In this document: positions 55,310 through 63,628 of the stretch, one piece after another
Position numbering within the stretch: position 1 is the stretch's first letter
Layout: each line of letters opens with the position of its first letter
Origin: Bradyrhizobium murdochi
GTDB lineage: Bacteria > Pseudomonadota > Alphaproteobacteria > Rhizobiales > Xanthobacteraceae
Length of the DNA: 64,000 nucleotides
Assembly (NCBI RefSeq): GCF_000472965.1
Contig: NZ_AXAU01000002.1
Location: forward strand, 1 to 64,000
Direction: 5' to 3'
Translations under genes and position numbers: made by a program
Notes under the pieces: model-generated
The model's input: the letters and a program-made list of their open reading frames with translations, nothing else
The model's database searches: none
Told to the model about the DNA's origin: nothing

Positions 55310-55810
55310 TTAGCGCGTCTGCGACGGGGCGGATCGTGCCGCCGCGATCTGCGCCAGTGTTGTTTCCGCCAGGTTGGCAAGCATGTCGTTCCACAAGGCG
55401 AGGAACGCGTCGGCCCGGATCGAGGCATCGGCGATGGCAGTGCCGGAGGCCTCGTCGAGCGGCAGCCCGGTCAGCGAGACCACCCGCCGGTTGACGGCCA
55501 TAATGGTGAAATCTCCATGGCGGCCGATTCCGGTGACACGCACAGCGAAGCGGCCGCCCAGCGTCTCCAGATGGCGAACGTCGTAGAGCTGTGGTAGCAA
55601 TCCGAGCATCAGATGGCGGAAGAACGCGAAGTTTCCCGCCGCTCCGGCCGGGCTACGCCACGCGCCCTCCAGCAGCACCTCCGGCGTGAGCCGCACGCCT
55701 GACATGAAGCTCGCGAGCGCGATCGGATTCGACACGTAGCGGCGGCCCGCCGCCGCGATCTCGCGCATGGTGATGCGCGCGGTGTGGTTGCGCATGTCGA
55801 CCATCAGCAT
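55310..55810 (-). CDS. Unrecognised 166-residue protein in the radical SAM operon
   Basis: A soluble protein between the Cys-rich LysM gene and the radical SAM gene (NPIALASFMSGVRLTPEVLL, FFRHLMLGLLPQLYDVRHLE, FTIMAVNRRVVSLTGLPLDE). No domain recognised. Starts ATG 55810 (7-base overlap with the previous gene) or ATG 55804 (one-base TGATG overlap). Position suggests a chaperone or accessory for precursor or maturase; this is inference. Confidence 0.7.
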   Translation of the reverse strand: MLMVDMRNHTARITMREIAAAGRRYVSNPIALASFMSGVRLTPEVLLEGAWRSPAGAAGNFAFFRHLMLGLLPQLYDVRHLETLGGRFAVRVTGIGRHGDFTIMAVNRRVVSLTGLPLDEASGTAIADASIRADAFLALWNDMLANLAETTLAQIAAARSAPSQTR

Positions 55811-57408
55811 GATGGTAGCACCGGGATGACGTTCACCGCGCAGAACGAAATTGGATCAAGCACCGGCGCGTCGACGCCGCAGACGCCACCGAGATTGGCG
55901 GCACAGACACCGGTATCGACGCCGCAGGCATCGGCACCCGCTTTGGCGGCGCAGGCATCTGCATCGGCCGCACAGGCATCGAGCGAAGCGTTGGCCGCGC
56001 AAGCGTCGGCATCGGCCGCGCAGGCATCCGCCGACGCATTAGCGGCGCACGCATCGGCATCGGCCGCGCAGGCCTCCGCAACCGCATCGGCCGCGCAGGC
56101 AGCGGCGTCAGCGGCGCAAGCTTCGACGGACGCGTCGGCACCGCAAGCGTTGCTGTCCGCCGCACAGGCTTCAGCGCCTGCATCGGCGCCGCACACATTG
56201 CCGTCGGCCCCGCACGCTTCGACCGTGGCATCCGCGCCGCAGACGTTGCCGTCCGCTACGCAGGCCTCCGCGCCTCCGTCGACGCCGCAGGCGTTGCCAT
56301 CAGCCACACAGGCTTCGATGGTGCCGTCCGCGGCGCAAGCGTTGCCGTCGACGCCGCAAGCGTCCGCCCCGACGTTGGTTCCGCAGACATCTCCGTCTGC
56401 GGCGCAGGCCTGGATAGTGCCATCGGTCCCGCAGACGTTCCCATCCGTCCCGCATGCGCCGGCGCTACCCTTGGCGCCGCAGGCGAGATTGCCGTCGACC
56501 CCACAGAGCTTCGGCCCGCTGTACTTCGAGCCACAATAGCTTCCGTCGACGCCGCAGGCCTTTCCTTCCGTAAACTTGGCGCCGCAGGTCGCATAGTTGA
56601 CGGCGCAGACCGCCCCGGCCCTGGCGTTCGCCGCACAGGCACTTGCCTTGGCGACGCACCCGGCACCCGCGCCCGCGGCGGCGCCACACGCACCGATGTC
56701 AGCGGCGCAAACCGTGCCCACTCCTGCAACGGCGGCGCAGCCGGTTCCCTTTGCTCCGCACACCGTGCCTTCGCTGAGCTTGCCCACGCAGGGCGATGCG
56801 TTCGCTCCGCAGGCCGTGCCGATACCCACATCGAAGCCGCAGGGCGTGATTGCATTTGCTGCACAGGCTGCGCCGGCGCTCGCGTCGATGCCGCACGGCA
56901 CGGTCGGACCGGACGCGGGCTGTGCAGCCGGCGTTCCTGTTGGAGGCGTAGCATTCGGTGCGGCGGTCGGGGACGGTGCACTTGGCGTTCCGGTGGGAGG
57001 CGGCACGCTCGGCGTGCCGGTGGGAGGCGGAGCACTCGGCTGCGGCGGCGAGCCCAGCGGCACATGCACGGTCTCGCCTGGATGAATCCGGTCGGGATCG
57101 CGGAACTGTGGATTGGCCTTGACCACGTCCGGATAGGGACGGTCGTACTGGCGCGAAATGCTCCAGAGCGACTCGCCTTCCTTGACGCGGTGGTCGATGA
57201 CGTTGTCGTTGGCGGCGGCATTGGGCCCTGCCCGTCCGTCTTGGACCGCCGACGCACGGTCGGCGCGGGAGGCGTCACGAGGGGCGGCGTCAGGCCGGCT
57301 CGCGCGTTGCAAGCTCTCAGACCACGCCTGAGCGTCGCTGCTGCTTTCCTCTTTCTTGGCCGGCCGCTGTGAGCGGGCGGCGAGTGGCCTGTCGATGACC
57401 TTCGCCAT
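55804..57408 (-). CDS. LysM protein with 44-cysteine repeat region, candidate RiPP precursor
   Basis: A 534-residue protein. Residues 1-65 are polar; 71-118 form one LysM domain (HRVKEGESLWSISRQYDRPY, PQFRDPDRIHPGETVHVPL); 119-170 is a Pro/Thr linker (PPPTGTPSVPPPTGTP); 172-534 holds 44 Cys spaced alternately about 6 and 8-9 residues apart. Typical units are CVADGNA, CGVDGGAEA and CAADADA. The third residue after Cys is Asp in 25 cases, Asn in 9 and Lys in 7. There is no signal peptide, and the end is VLPSC. It heads the operon with a radical SAM/SPASM enzyme, so the repeats may be thioether cross-linked; alternatives are metal binding or a disulfide-rich adhesin. Confidence 0.85.
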   Translation of the reverse strand: MAKVIDRPLAARSQRPAKKEESSSDAQAWSESLQRASRPDAAPRDASRADRASAVQDGRAGPNAAANDNVIDHRVKEGESLWSISRQYDRPYPDVVKANPQFRDPDRIHPGETVHVPLGSPPQPSAPPPTGTPSVPPPTGTPSAPSPTAAPNATPPTGTPAAQPASGPTVPCGIDASAGAACAANAITPCGFDVGIGTACGANASPCVGKLSEGTVCGAKGTGCAAVAGVGTVCAADIGACGAAAGAGAGCVAKASACAANARAGAVCAVNYATCGAKFTEGKACGVDGSYCGSKYSGPKLCGVDGNLACGAKGSAGACGTDGNVCGTDGTIQACAADGDVCGTNVGADACGVDGNACAADGTIEACVADGNACGVDGGAEACVADGNVCGADATVEACGADGNVCGADAGAEACAADSNACGADASVEACAADAAACAADAVAEACAADADACAANASADACAADADACAANASLDACAADADACAAKAGADACGVDTGVCAANLGGVCGVDAPVLDPISFCAVNVIPVLPSC

Positions 57409-57598
57409 TGTCCAATCCGCCAGTTGCTAACAAGGTTCGCCGCTGAAGCACCCTGATGGTTGCGGCCACCGCTTCCTACACATTGGATAGCGCGCAGACC
57501 TGACATCGACCTGACGAGGCTATGACTACAGTTAAGGGTGCGGTGGTTGTTGCGCAGGCCCGCAAGCAGCGAGGCGTGGCTCACATATCGAAACGTGC

Positions 57599-60500
57599 TC
57601 AGCCGAGAATTGCCTCGCCGAACAGCACTCGTGCATAGTCGCGGAGAGCCGTCATGCTTCGTGGATTGGGATCTTCGATTCGTGCCGGGTACCAGCTTCC
57701 CGGCACGGCACGATACTCACCGCGAAAACGGTGATCCTGCGGGTCATAAAGGTAGCTTCCGCCGAACTCCGGATCTTTGCCAGGAGGTGCCCACACGTTG
57801 CGATCGTTGGATGCCGTAAGCGGGAAGCGCCCCGAATCATCCTGATCGACTGTGTGTGCCTGATCGACGAGATCGCGCACCTTGTCGGGATCCATGCGAT
57901 TGAGCCGCTCCATCAACTGCTCGGGCGTCACGCCGAACTGGTTGGCGGTCGCCGCAAGTGCGGGCCCGGCACTGCCGCCATCATTGTTGCTGTAGTCGGA
58001 CAGCGCCGCGGCGATCTCCGGGCGATAGCCGGCCGCCTCGAGGAATTCGCGGCTCGGCCCCTCGAATCGAGCCTTGTCCTTTGCGTCGTTATAGAAATAG
58101 AGACCGATTGCGGAGGCGAGCACCAGGCCCGCGCCCACCGGACCGCCCCACGTTGCCACCCAGCCTCCGCTCGAGGCGACCGAGCCGGCCGCCATCAGGA
58201 AGCCGCCGCCGGCGCTCGTCGTATAGAGGCCCGAGGCAATCCAGTCGCCGCGGGCGGCCGCATCGACGGCGAATGCACTGTCGATCAATCCGCCTCCTAT
58301 CTTGAAGTAGGTGCTGAACTTGACCCAGCCCGGTTCGAGCGCAAGCCCGGTGCGGTTCGCTTTTGCGAGAATGGATGTCGAAAGACGCTCGGCGCCCGGC
58401 ATGGCGCCCAGACCGAGCCAGCCGCGCTGCGCGCCGACGGCAAGCAGTTCGGCCGTTTCTTTGCCCGTGCCGATCGAGTAGTAGACCGCCTTGGTCATGT
58501 TGAGCAGATGGCCTGGATCCTTTGCGAACTTGTCCCATGCCAGCGCCGCCTGATAGCCGTTGAAGGCAGCGCCGAGGCCGTTCATGCTGCCAAGAAAAGC
58601 GGACGCCTTCTTCGGATCGAGCTTGACGTCCTGGCCGGTTCCGAAAATATCGCGGACGGTGTTCGAGGCGGTCGCTCCCGCCGAGGGAATGGCGGCGGTT
58701 GTGCCGGCGCCGAGATCGACGACCGCGCTTGAAGAGGACGGCTGCGACGTCATCAATGCGTTGCCGAGTTCCTTGACAAAACCGCGCGTGCTGCTGACCG
58801 ATGAATTCGGCGTCGCTGACGGCGACAACGTCCCCGCCTCCTGGCCGAGCACAATGCGCAACACCTCGTTGCTGCCCTTGTCGCTCAGTCCCATCGCGAA
58901 CTGCACTTCCTTGCTGCCGACGAACTCGTTACGCGTCTCGGTCAGCCGCTCCGTCGTCGGCAGGCTCTGCAGCCGCGGCAACGCATTGTTCAGCGCCATG
59001 CTGGTGCGCACCGCGCTATAACCCAACCCATCGACCGCGTTGTATGCGCGATCGAAGTTCGGCAGCAGATCCGGCCGGTTGGCGACGTATTCGATGGTGG
59101 CGCGATCGAGCTGCTCTGGCGACATCGTGCCCGACCAGTCGGCGCGCAGGCGGCTCACCTCGGCAGTCGCATCGCCGAACGCCTTTACATCATCCTTGAT
59201 CCTGCCATGCAGGACCTCGACCCCGACCCGGGTTGCGCTAAGCAGGCTGTCGGCCTCGCCGGTCCGGCCAGTGTCCTTGAGTTGCGTCGCCATCTCCAGC
59301 GCCAGCGTCGCACCGGTGCCGTCGCTAACCGATTGCATCACGGCTTCCTGGTAGGCGGGCAGCGGATAAGCCGGGCTGTTCTGTGCGTGCGGCTGGAATT
59401 TCTCGCTTGGCAGGTGCCGCACCATGATGTCGGCGACCTGCCTCGTCACCTCTGCACCATCATTGCCGCGTGCGGCGTAGTCCGTCGCGGTCGCGATATT
59501 CTTGTAGACGCCGGCGACGTCCTGATATTCGATCGGCCCGCCTTCGGTGAGGCTGCGCTTCATGTCGGCGGCAATGCTGTCGATCGTCGGCAGACTTGCC
59601 GCGACGATCCGCTCCGCCGTCTCCGGTGAGACGTTTTCCGTCTGCTGACGCAGCGCCTCGGCCGCGGCCTTGGCGTCGCCCATTCGGTAGGCGTTGCGCA
59701 CGGCGTCGACACCGGGCTGGACGGTCTTGTTATACGTCGCCTGATCGACGATCTCGTTGAACCCGGCGTCGTCCGGTCCGTGCTGCTGCATTAAGGCCGC
59801 GCGCGCACCGATTGCCATCTCACGCTGCTCAGGCGGCACCCGCCCGGCCACGCTGTCGAGCTGCCGCTCGATTTCCTCGCGCAGTGCCGTCCGCTGCGTT
59901 TCGAGATTCTGCTCAAGGCCGGCCAGCCGCGCCTGCTCGGCAGGGCTGGCGTTGCGCGCCGCATCGACGTCGCGTTGCGCCTGCGCCACCGCGCCATACT
60001 TGTCGACGACGGTGCCGAGCGTGTCGCGCGTCCAGCCTTGGCGACGCCATTCGTCGGTCACGTTGCGATAGGCGGTGTCAATCGTAACCCCGACCTTGGG
60101 ATCGTTGGGAAGACTTCGCCTGAGCTCGCCGATCTGCGGGAGGACGGCTTCCTCGGGATAAGGCTTTCCGGTCCCGATCAGCCGCAGTTGCCCCTCGACC
60201 GCCGTTCTCACGTTGCCCCACGCCGTGCCTGCGGCGTTTCGCGCCTCCTGCAGCTCCGCGTTGGCAAGCCGTCGATCGCCCGCCGTCGCATTCGGATCAT
60301 GCGCCATAGCTTCGAGCGACGCGAGCGAACGGTCGGCCGCCTGCGCGTCGCTTACCAACCCGTTCAGCTCGGCCTGGGTCGTCCCGGCCTGACGCCATTC
60401 CCTGTCGACCGCCGCCCGCGCATTCTCCACCGTCTCCTGATACTTCGGATCGTCGGGAACCCGACCGCGGATTTCATCCAGCGCGGGACCCGTCGCCACG

Positions 60501-61123
60501 TCCGGAAGCGCCGCGTTGTGCCCTGCTTCGCGCAGCTCGTTTTCCACGGAACGCTGAATGTCGCCCCAGCGCTTCGACACCTCGCCGCGCGCACCCTCCA
60601 ATTCGATGCTCGCGAGTTTGCGTGCTGACGGCGTGGAGTTTGGATCGCGCGCCAATCGTTCCAGCGACGCTACGTTTTCTTCCGCGCGATGGGCACCGCC
60701 GACCTGCTCTCGCGCGCGCACGACGCGCGGATCGGCGTTCGGCACGAACGCGACATCGCCGGGCTTGATGACGTCGGGATCGCGAAACTGCTTGTTGGCC
60801 CTCAGAACATCGGAGAACGGCGCGCGGTATTCCCGCGAAATCCCGTAAAGTGTGTCGCCGGGCTTTACATCGTGCGGGATCTCGTTTCCGCGCACAGCTT
60901 GCGGATTTCCGTCGATGCGGCTGCGCTCGCGCTGTGTTTTCTGCAGGGCGGCATCGAACTCCGGATCAGTTTGCCCGGTAGCAGCGCCGCGCTCGTTCCG
61001 GGCGACGCCCGGCTGCACCTGGTTAGCATTTGCCCGGGACGTCCTTCGATCGTCCGCGGCAGCTTGCTCGGGAGCCGTTCGCTGCTTCTCCGTGACACTC
61101 CGCGCAGGGCTTGCACCAGACAT
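57599..61123 (-). CDS. Large LysM-domain protein with helical repeats and C-terminal hydrophobic region
   Basis: A 1174-residue protein. The first 85 residues are polar and disordered. A LysM domain follows (HDVKPGDTLYGISREYRAPF, KQFRDPDVIKPGDVAFVPN), very like that of the Cys-rich protein. About 130-460 is helical with repeated units (SLERLARDPNSTPSARKLAS, SLEAMAHDPNATAGDRRLAN). Near the end are hydrophobic stretches (GGGFLMAAGSVASSGGWVAT, VGAGLVLASAIGLYFYNDAK). There is no signal peptide, as for type III or other leaderless export. Start at 61123 with GGAG upstream. Possibly a secreted pore-type or translocator-like protein; family not recognised. Confidence 0.8.
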   Translation of the reverse strand: MSGASPARSVTEKQRTAPEQAAADDRRTSRANANQVQPGVARNERGAATGQTDPEFDAALQKTQRERSRIDGNPQAVRGNEIPHDVKPGDTLYGISREYRAPFSDVLRANKQFRDPDVIKPGDVAFVPNADPRVVRAREQVGGAHRAEENVASLERLARDPNSTPSARKLASIELEGARGEVSKRWGDIQRSVENELREAGHNAALPDVATGPALDEIRGRVPDDPKYQETVENARAAVDREWRQAGTTQAELNGLVSDAQAADRSLASLEAMAHDPNATAGDRRLANAELQEARNAAGTAWGNVRTAVEGQLRLIGTGKPYPEEAVLPQIGELRRSLPNDPKVGVTIDTAYRNVTDEWRRQGWTRDTLGTVVDKYGAVAQAQRDVDAARNASPAEQARLAGLEQNLETQRTALREEIERQLDSVAGRVPPEQREMAIGARAALMQQHGPDDAGFNEIVDQATYNKTVQPGVDAVRNAYRMGDAKAAAEALRQQTENVSPETAERIVAASLPTIDSIAADMKRSLTEGGPIEYQDVAGVYKNIATATDYAARGNDGAEVTRQVADIMVRHLPSEKFQPHAQNSPAYPLPAYQEAVMQSVSDGTGATLALEMATQLKDTGRTGEADSLLSATRVGVEVLHGRIKDDVKAFGDATAEVSRLRADWSGTMSPEQLDRATIEYVANRPDLLPNFDRAYNAVDGLGYSAVRTSMALNNALPRLQSLPTTERLTETRNEFVGSKEVQFAMGLSDKGSNEVLRIVLGQEAGTLSPSATPNSSVSSTRGFVKELGNALMTSQPSSSSAVVDLGAGTTAAIPSAGATASNTVRDIFGTGQDVKLDPKKASAFLGSMNGLGAAFNGYQAALAWDKFAKDPGHLLNMTKAVYYSIGTGKETAELLAVGAQRGWLGLGAMPGAERLSTSILAKANRTGLALEPGWVKFSTYFKIGGGLIDSAFAVDAAARGDWIASGLYTTSAGGGFLMAAGSVASSGGWVATWGGPVGAGLVLASAIGLYFYNDAKDKARFEGPSREFLEAAGYRPEIAAALSDYSNNDGGSAGPALAATANQFGVTPEQLMERLNRMDPDKVRDLVDQAHTVDQDDSGRFPLTASNDRNVWAPPGKDPEFGGSYLYDPQDHRFRGEYRAVPGSWYPARIEDPNPRSMTALRDYARVLFGEAILG

Positions 61124-61326
61124 CGATTCAGCTCCGGTCCTCAACAAGATTAGGCATCAGAAATGGCGGCATCTGCCCGCATGCGCGTCCTTGATCCGCG
61201 CGACGCCTTACGGCTTCAATTCGGTGATTTGCGCCGCACGGGATAGACATACGGCCGACGCCGATCGGTCAGCAGAATTTCTGGCCGACGAAGCTGATGA
61301 CAAGCTGACGTGGGAAGATGCTCGCG

Positions 61327-61890
61327 TCAGCGCGGCGCCGAGACCGAGCGCGCCACCAGTTCAAACTCCGCACGGCGCGTGCTGAAATTCTGCTTCTCGC
61401 CGACGCAGACCGTGGTGGTTCGCCCCTTCGGCGTCTCGATCAGCATGAAGAGAGTTCGAACGTCCTGCGCCCGCGCGGGCAGGCCCGGCCGCGACTTGAA
61501 TTCGCCGATCATCGCGACGCCGCCAATTCCGTTGACGTTGAAATGCTCGGTCGCGGACACATCGTAGTTGATGGCAATGGTTGCCCGCGCAAGATCGAGC
61601 CAGCGCTGCCCTTCGACGATGTCGTTGATGTCGCTTTGCTTGAGCTCGGCGTTCTGCGGCAGCGGCGTGAACGCAACCTGACAACCCGTATCGCTGTCGG
61701 ATGGCTTCTTGACCTCGAACCGCACCACAAAGGTCGGCGTCGGACCCAGCGCCCGGGCGATGTAACCCTCGGGAGGATCGATCGCCAGCCCGGTGCTTGC
61801 ATCGCGCAATGGCTCCGCCGTCGCGGACGTAATCAGCGCCAGCGCAAGGCACACATCAAGACACATACGCACCGAGCGCTTCAGCACCAT
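61327..61890 (-). CDS. Secreted hypothetical protein
   Basis: A 187-residue protein with a signal peptide (MCLDVCLALALITSATA) and a mature single domain (STGLAIDPPEGYIARALGPT, DTGCQVAFTPLPQNAELKQS, RTLFMLIETPKGRTTTVCVG). Two Cys may form a disulfide. No family recognised. Start at 61890 with AGGGGAG upstream. Lies between the large LysM and the DUF1521 genes. Confidence 0.7.
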   Translation of the reverse strand: MVLKRSVRMCLDVCLALALITSATAEPLRDASTGLAIDPPEGYIARALGPTPTFVVRFEVKKPSDSDTGCQVAFTPLPQNAELKQSDINDIVEGQRWLDLARATIAINYDVSATEHFNVNGIGGVAMIGEFKSRPGLPARAQDVRTLFMLIETPKGRTTTVCVGEKQNFSTRRAEFELVARSVSAPR

Positions 61891-61981
61891 CACGCTCCCC
61901 TGAGCGGCATTGAGAGAAACGGCGTTGGCCCTGACGGAACCGACCGTCAGGGCCAAACACTTCACGTTAGTCAGGCGGAAA

Positions 61982-63265
61982 TCAGGCCGCCTGTGAAAGG
62001 TCCTGCTGTCCACCGTCCGCTCCGCCGAGCAGGCGTCCGAGCAGTGACACGACCGTCTTCAGGGCATCCTTTTCGTTCTGCGGCAGGTTGAGGCGATCGA
62101 CCAGCGACGAGAGCGTGCTCAGGATCTGATCGAACGGACCCCCGCTGGCTCCGTCCTGCTGATGGGCCGGAGCAACGTCACCGCCCTCACTGGCCCGCGG
62201 AGCCGCAACGGGCTGAGGCTGCTGGCCACCGCCAACGCTGCCGGCGCCGTTCATCACGCGACCGAGCAGCGACACCACTGTCTTGAGCGCGTCCTTCTCC
62301 TGCGGCGAGAGGTTCAGCCCGTCGATCACACCGTTGAGATTCTGCATGATCTGATCGTCGGTACCACCAGTACCCTGGGTCGGCCCAGTTCCTGCATAAC
62401 CGTCAATATCCTTGATATTGTTTCCGGTGATTTCCTGGCCGTTCGGCAGCACAAGATCATCGATCTCGCCGTTCTTCGTCTTCATGACGGTGCCGTCTTC
62501 ATACTGCTGATCGAGCGCCTGCCCTTGTCCGGACTTCAGCTCGGTCTTCAGATTGCCTTGGAAGCCGGTCATTTCGGCAGCCTGATCGCCACGCGTAATG
62601 GCGACCTTTTCGATGTAGGTCTTGCCTTCGCCATTGGTCGGATCGATCGTGATCTTGGTGCCGTCGGGAAGTTCGAAGGTCGCGGGCTTGCGATGGAAGT
62701 CGGTCTTGTCACCGTCGCCGGTCTCGATATGAGGGTCGCCCCAGACCTTGAACTTCTTGCCGGTCTGCTTGTCGGTGACTTCCAACTGGCCCTTGTGTTC
62801 AGTGCTGGCGGTGATGCAGTAGCGGCCGGTGTCGACCGTGTTGCCGTTGACCTTGAACGGTTCGCCCGACCCGCCGCAGGACGAGCCGCCGGAGCTCGGA
62901 GGTGTGGTCGGCTCAGTCGGCTCGGTCCCACCGCTGCCGTTGCAGCCGCACTGGCCACCTGGCCGACGCCCGCCACGACCCAGAACATCATCGCTGGCAA
63001 GCTGGCGCACGAGCCCGGAGAAGGACTGAAGCGCCGAACCCTGCGCATTCGGATCCTGGCCGGCCGAAACGAAGTTCAGCGCTCCCGTGATCAACCTGAC
63101 ACGTTCGCCGTCGCTCCATTGATCGCCGGACTGGCCTGCGCTTTTCAGGATATTCGCGAAGATCGACGCCACGTCCTGCTGCTCGTTCTGCTGTACGCCG
63201 CCGCCTGCAAGTTGCCCGAGGCGATCGGCATTGCCCATTATGCGCTGTGCGACATCTGAAATCAT
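61982..63265 (-). CDS. DUF1521 (MIIA autocleavage) domain protein, NopE-like
   Basis: A 427-residue protein. Residues 1-95 are helical; a Gly/Thr/Pro linker with Cys follows; about 137-290 is a DUF1521 domain (VNGNTVDTGRYCITASTEHK, VWGDPHIETGDGD). In NopE1 and NopE2 of Bradyrhizobium this domain cleaves itself at a GD/PH bond in the presence of calcium, and the GDPH is kept here. The C-terminus has two copies of a helical unit (LNLSPQEKDALKTVVSLLGR; LNLPQNEKDALKTVVSLLGR). No signal peptide; NopE proteins are type III secreted. AAGGAG precedes ATG 63265. Confidence 0.85.
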   Translation of the reverse strand: MISDVAQRIMGNADRLGQLAGGGVQQNEQQDVASIFANILKSAGQSGDQWSDGERVRLITGALNFVSAGQDPNAQGSALQSFSGLVRQLASDDVLGRGGRRPGGQCGCNGSGGTEPTEPTTPPSSGGSSCGGSGEPFKVNGNTVDTGRYCITASTEHKGQLEVTDKQTGKKFKVWGDPHIETGDGDKTDFHRKPATFELPDGTKITIDPTNGEGKTYIEKVAITRGDQAAEMTGFQGNLKTELKSGQGQALDQQYEDGTVMKTKNGEIDDLVLPNGQEITGNNIKDIDGYAGTGPTQGTGGTDDQIMQNLNGVIDGLNLSPQEKDALKTVVSLLGRVMNGAGSVGGGQQPQPVAAPRASEGGDVAPAHQQDGASGGPFDQILSTLSSLVDRLNLPQNEKDALKTVVSLLGRLLGGADGGQQDLSQAA

Positions 63266-63628
63266 GCTGCTTGCTCCTTCGCATCCCGTGATTGGTCAGT
63301 CGCAGAAACGACCGAACTATGTTCCTACCCGGCCTGCAACGGCGCTCGTTCCGTGCCGGCTTGGGTCAATTTTGATCGATGAACCTTGAAGGCGTGGGCA
63401 CCGCTAGCGTACCGCACGCCGGCTCATGGTCGTACGATAGGCATGCAAGCTTTCGAGAACCTGACGGGGATGCGGATTTTGCGGCGTCGCCAGTCGTCAA
63501 TAGAATCGCTATGAAATCTCGCGCCGACGAGACTTCCGTCACAACCCGATTGATCGTCTTGAAAGGATGATTGCGATCCGCGAACGCCAATGTCCTTGTG
63601 GTCCCGCCACTGCGAAGGACTCAAGTGG
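63266..63628. other. Intergenic region
   Basis: The promoter of the DUF1521 gene should lie just above 63265. No other gene is supported. Confidence 0.4.

Noticed and set aside
55784..56539. 251-residue Ala/Ser/Gln-repeat frame on the plus strand
   Set aside because: It is the mirror of the Cys-repeat gene; the minus-strand frame has a LysM domain, longer extent and coupled neighbours, so the plus-strand repeat is a shadow.
56256..57584. 442-residue frame on the minus strand overlapping the LysM-Cys gene
   Set aside because: Same DNA in another frame, Arg/Pro-rich and without a domain.
57731..58732. 333-residue open frame on the plus strand
   Set aside because: Antisense to the large LysM gene; no domain and poor composition.
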